From: Mesorhizobium sp.
GTDB lineage: Bacteria > Pseudomonadota > Alphaproteobacteria > Rhizobiales > Rhizobiaceae
Reading direction: 5' to 3'
Assembly: GCA_004020875.1 (NCBI GenBank)
Contig: SAPZ01000002.1
Span: forward strand, 186,001 to 250,000
Length of the DNA stretch: 64,000 nucleotides
Shown here: positions 61,462 through 64,000 of the stretch, one piece after another
Position numbering within the stretch: the first letter of the stretch is position 1
Layout: each line of letters opens with the position of its first letter
Notes under the pieces: generated by a model
Told to the model about the DNA's origin: nothing
Seen by the model: only the letters and a program-made list of their open reading frames with translations
Database searches by the model: none
Position numbers and translations under genes: made by a program

Positions 61462-62252
61462 GGCGCGACCCTCGCCCGGAGAATGCGGAATGCCGTGTCG
61501 GTGATGAGACCAAGAAGCCCGATCGCGGCGATCGCCATGAAGATCACATCGACCTGGAAGCCGCGCATCGCCTTGAGGCTGATATAGCCGAGACCACTCG
61601 ACGCCGCCACGAGCTCGGCCACAACGAGATATGTCCAGGCCCAGCCCATGGTGACGCGAAGCGTGTCGAGGATCGCGGGAAGCGCGGCGGGGAAAATGAC
61701 ATGCCACACTGCTTCCGAGCGCTTGGTGCCCAATGTGTAGGAGGCGTTGACCAGATCCCGGGAGACGCTGCGCGCGCAGTCGGAGATCATCACGAGCTGC
61801 TGGAAGAAGGTGCCGAAGAAGATGACCGCGATGCGCTGCTCGATGCCGATGCCGATCCACAGGATGAACAGCGGCACGAAGGAGGTCACCGGCAGGTAGC
61901 GGATGAAGTTGACCAGCGGCTCCAACGGCGCCTGCACCGCCCGGTAGGTGCCCATCCACAGCCCCAGCGGCACCGCGATCAGCGAGGATACGACGAAGCC
62001 CAGGATCACCACCTTGGCGCTGGTGAACGTGTGATAGAAAAGACTGCCGTCGAGCGACATGCGATAGGCCGTCTGCAGCACGGTTCCGGGCGTCGGCAGG
62101 AACATGTTCGGCACGACTCGGCCGTAGGACAGAAGAGCCCAGCCGCCGATCACGGCTATCCACATTGCCAATGCGAGCGTGGTTGCGGTGCTGGCGGGAA
62201 TGTTGGCGAATGGGGTCGTCAGGCGTGTCCACGCCGTTCGCCTCTGTGCCAT
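61449..62252 (-). CDS. ABC transporter permease, NitT/TauT type
   Basis: A 267-residue permease with about six transmembrane helices. The coupling loop is LGTKRSEAVWHVIFPAALP near 170-190 and the family segment GWAWTYLVVAELVAASSGLGYI follows. Start at 62252 has GGAGG eight bases upstream. It lies between the binding-protein and ATPase genes and forms the homodimeric channel of this importer. Confidence 0.9.
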   Translation of the reverse strand: MAQRRTAWTRLTTPFANIPASTATTLALAMWIAVIGGWALLSYGRVVPNMFLPTPGTVLQTAYRMSLDGSLFYHTFTSAKVVILGFVVSSLIAVPLGLWMGTYRAVQAPLEPLVNFIRYLPVTSFVPLFILWIGIGIEQRIAVIFFGTFFQQLVMISDCARSVSRDLVNASYTLGTKRSEAVWHVIFPAALPAILDTLRVTMGWAWTYLVVAELVAASSGLGYISLKAMRGFQVDVIFMAIAAIGLLGLITDTAFRILRARVAPWAP

Positions 62253-62340
62253 AAGATGGCCTCCGTTGATCTGGGCGCGAAACTCTGGCTTTCGAGAAAT
62301 CAGGGTCGGCCCGAGGGACCGACCCTGTCAGTTTCGAAGC

Positions 62341-63324
62341 TCACTGTTCCTTGATGAAATCGGTATCGAGAATGGTCTTCGCGTCGATCGTCATCTTGAG
62401 CTTGCCGGCCTTGCCCCAGATATCCTGGGCGAAGTTCACCAGGTCGGACGCCTCGCTCTTGTCCGGAGTGCCGAAGAACTCCAGGTTGCGGGCGCGGTCG
62501 TAGTAGCGCACGCCTTGGGCGCCGGCCGCGAAATCCTCGGGCTTCTCGAGATAGCCACCAATGCCCTTGGCCATGATCTCATAGGCCTTGTCCGGATTGG
62601 TCTTGATGTAGTCGACCGCCTTGTAATAGCCCTTGATCAAAGCCTTCACATCCTCGGGATGCTTCTCGATCAGGTCGCATTTGAGCGCGATCACGTCGAC
62701 GATCAGGCCAGGCGTCGTCGTGGAGTCGATCAGCACCTTTCCCTTGCCGCCCTTGCGGACTTCGGTGAGGTGAGGCTCCCAGGTCACCGCGGCGGGAACC
62801 TGGCCGGCGATGAAGGCCGTCGCGGCGTCGTCAGCGGTCATGTTGGTGACGCTGACATCGTCCTCGGTCATGCCTTCCTTCTTCAGGAGAACATTGAACC
62901 AGAATTCGGAAACGGAGCCCTCGTTCAGGGCGACGGGCTGGCCCTTCAAATCCTTGAGCGACTTGACGTCCGCCTGCGTGACGACGCCGTCGCCGCCGTG
63001 GCTGTCGTCAAGCGCCACGACATATTTGAAGCAGAGGTCGTCGGAGCGGTACTTCATCAGTTCGTCGACTGTGGATGCCGCGCCATCGAGATCACCGCCG
63101 GCGACCGCCGCCATATAGAGCGCCGATTCTTCGATCACTTTCAGCTCGACGTCGACGCCGGCTTCCTTGAAGTAGCCGAGGTCGCGGGCAAGAAACAGCG
63201 GCCCGTAGCCCACCCAGGTGGTCATGCCGAGGCGAATGGCGCCGGCGTCGGCGGGAGCGGCAAGCCCCAAGCCCAGCAGGCCTGCACTGACCGCGGTCAT
63301 CAGGCAATTGCGGAATGTCTTCAT
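62341..63324 (-). CDS. ABC transporter substrate-binding protein, NitT/TauT (SsuA-like)
   Basis: A 327-residue periplasmic binding protein with a signal peptide ending near PADAGA, then LGMTTWVGYGPLFLARDLGYFKEAG, the hallmark of the nitrate/sulfonate/bicarbonate family. It should bind a small anionic or heterocyclic solute. It is the first gene of the importer operon; a GGGGAA site precedes the ATG. The adjacent GMC oxidoreductase may act on the imported compound, but the two converge and need not be linked. Confidence 0.9.
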   Translation of the reverse strand: MKTFRNCLMTAVSAGLLGLGLAAPADAGAIRLGMTTWVGYGPLFLARDLGYFKEAGVDVELKVIEESALYMAAVAGGDLDGAASTVDELMKYRSDDLCFKYVVALDDSHGGDGVVTQADVKSLKDLKGQPVALNEGSVSEFWFNVLLKKEGMTEDDVSVTNMTADDAATAFIAGQVPAAVTWEPHLTEVRKGGKGKVLIDSTTTPGLIVDVIALKCDLIEKHPEDVKALIKGYYKAVDYIKTNPDKAYEIMAKGIGGYLEKPEDFAAGAQGVRYYDRARNLEFFGTPDKSEASDLVNFAQDIWGKAGKLKMTIDAKTILDTDFIKEQ

Positions 63325-63729
63325 TGTCGTGGTTCCCCATGGCTGTTACCGGCATCGACCTCATTCGAGTGGCGTATGCCAGGCTGTCGTTTCGGCAGCC
63401 GCTCTCTTGTTATGCGTCGCCCTCCCAGGCGGGCCTTGTTCTAGGTCCCGCAAGAGAGCATCCGGGCCGGGTCGCCTAAAGAAGTCTTTTTCTGTCCTTT
63501 GCTTCGCCGAAACCGAAGCAGCGGCCCCTTCCTTGTCGACGAACTCGAATCGACGGCGCCGGGCGATGACGGTTCCGGCGGATGTGCCAGTGGCCGTGGG
63601 CCGGTGCCGCCTGGAAGACGTGATGGCGCCGGGATCGGGGACAAACCCAGCTACAGGGCGGATGTCGTTGGCTGCCTCAACGGCAGCCCGAGCAGCTTCA
63701 GCTACGTGGTCGTCGGAATTTTCAGGTGG
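63325..63729. other. 405-bp gap upstream of the NitT/TauT operon
   Basis: No convincing gene. It should contain the promoter of the importer operon near 63340-63480. On the minus strand, the frame of the SDR gene stays open after its stop for about 100 codons; the first part (63620-63729) reads like protein (PENSDDHVAEAARAAVEAA), but it has no start codon of its own and no recognised family. Confidence 0.4.

Positions 63730-64000
<271 letters not shown>

Noticed and set aside
63441..63644. A 67-codon minus-strand frame in the gap before the NitT/TauT operon
   Set aside because: Ser/Pro/Arg-rich low-complexity product without start context or homology.

Overview
This is a 64 kb stretch of a high-G+C alphaproteobacterial chromosome or large replicon, most likely from a Mesorhizobium-like member of the Rhizobiales. 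The evidence is the density of ABC importers, LysR regulators and catabolic dehydrogenases, a short second FtsZ of the kind known from rhizobia, and an intergenic double-hairpin repeat of the rhizobial mosaic-element type at 12087-12202. No rRNA, tRNA, CRISPR array, integrase or insertion sequence was seen. The genus is an inference.

Region by region. 2-7155 (+): a tightly overlapping operon with a flavin reductase carrying a degenerate Nudix-like tail, a luciferase-like monooxygenase, an aldehyde dehydrogenase and a complete polyamine-type ABC importer. 7165-15278 (-): a trehalose/alpha-glucan stress cluster (OtsB, a membrane-anchored OtsA, an amylo-1,6-glucosidase-like enzyme, a GT4 glycosyltransferase, a lipoprotein sorbosone-type dehydrogenase and a DUF2231 membrane protein). 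15440-22006: S-formylglutathione hydrolase, then a hydroxyacid oxidase / isopropylmalate-type dehydrogenase / SDR operon divergent from an aldehyde dehydrogenase, and a LysR regulator. 22110-28883 (-): a sugar ABC import operon in which one permease is fused to an SMP-30-like propeller and a second propeller protein follows it. 29047-31275 (-): maleylacetate reductase and the second FtsZ. 31495-35377: a proline-racemase-family dehydratase divergent from a DapA-family enzyme, then two SDRs. 35459-41292 (+): LysR, hydantoinase A and B, a deletion remnant of an aminotransferase, and uronate dehydrogenase. 41301-43723 (-): an M19 dipeptidase homologue lacking several metal ligands, coupled to a semialdehyde dehydrogenase. 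43824-49094 (+): LysR, an Ldh-family dehydrogenase, an unrecognised 549-residue protein, a DUF3726 protein and a bacterial SABATH-type methyltransferase, nearly all translationally coupled. 49212-54668: a lipoprotein aminopeptidase, then a trimethylamine/dimethylamine dehydrogenase homologue divergent from an ArgE-family deacetylase with a perfect inverted repeat between them, and a LysR gene. 54719-60487: aldehyde dehydrogenase, DUF1028, Rid and flavoprotein monooxygenase genes, divergent from a GMC oxidoreductase. 60568-63324 (-): a NitT/TauT-type ABC importer. The window ends inside an SDR gene.

The common theme is uptake and oxidation of small organic acids, sugars, amines and amino-acid derivatives: four aldehyde dehydrogenases, four LysR regulators, three complete ABC importers and many flavoenzymes. 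The part least explained by known pathways is the SABATH methyltransferase cluster (43824-49094). The permease-propeller fusion and the altered active sites of the amine dehydrogenase, the M19 protein, the Rid protein and the proline-racemase-family enzyme come next.
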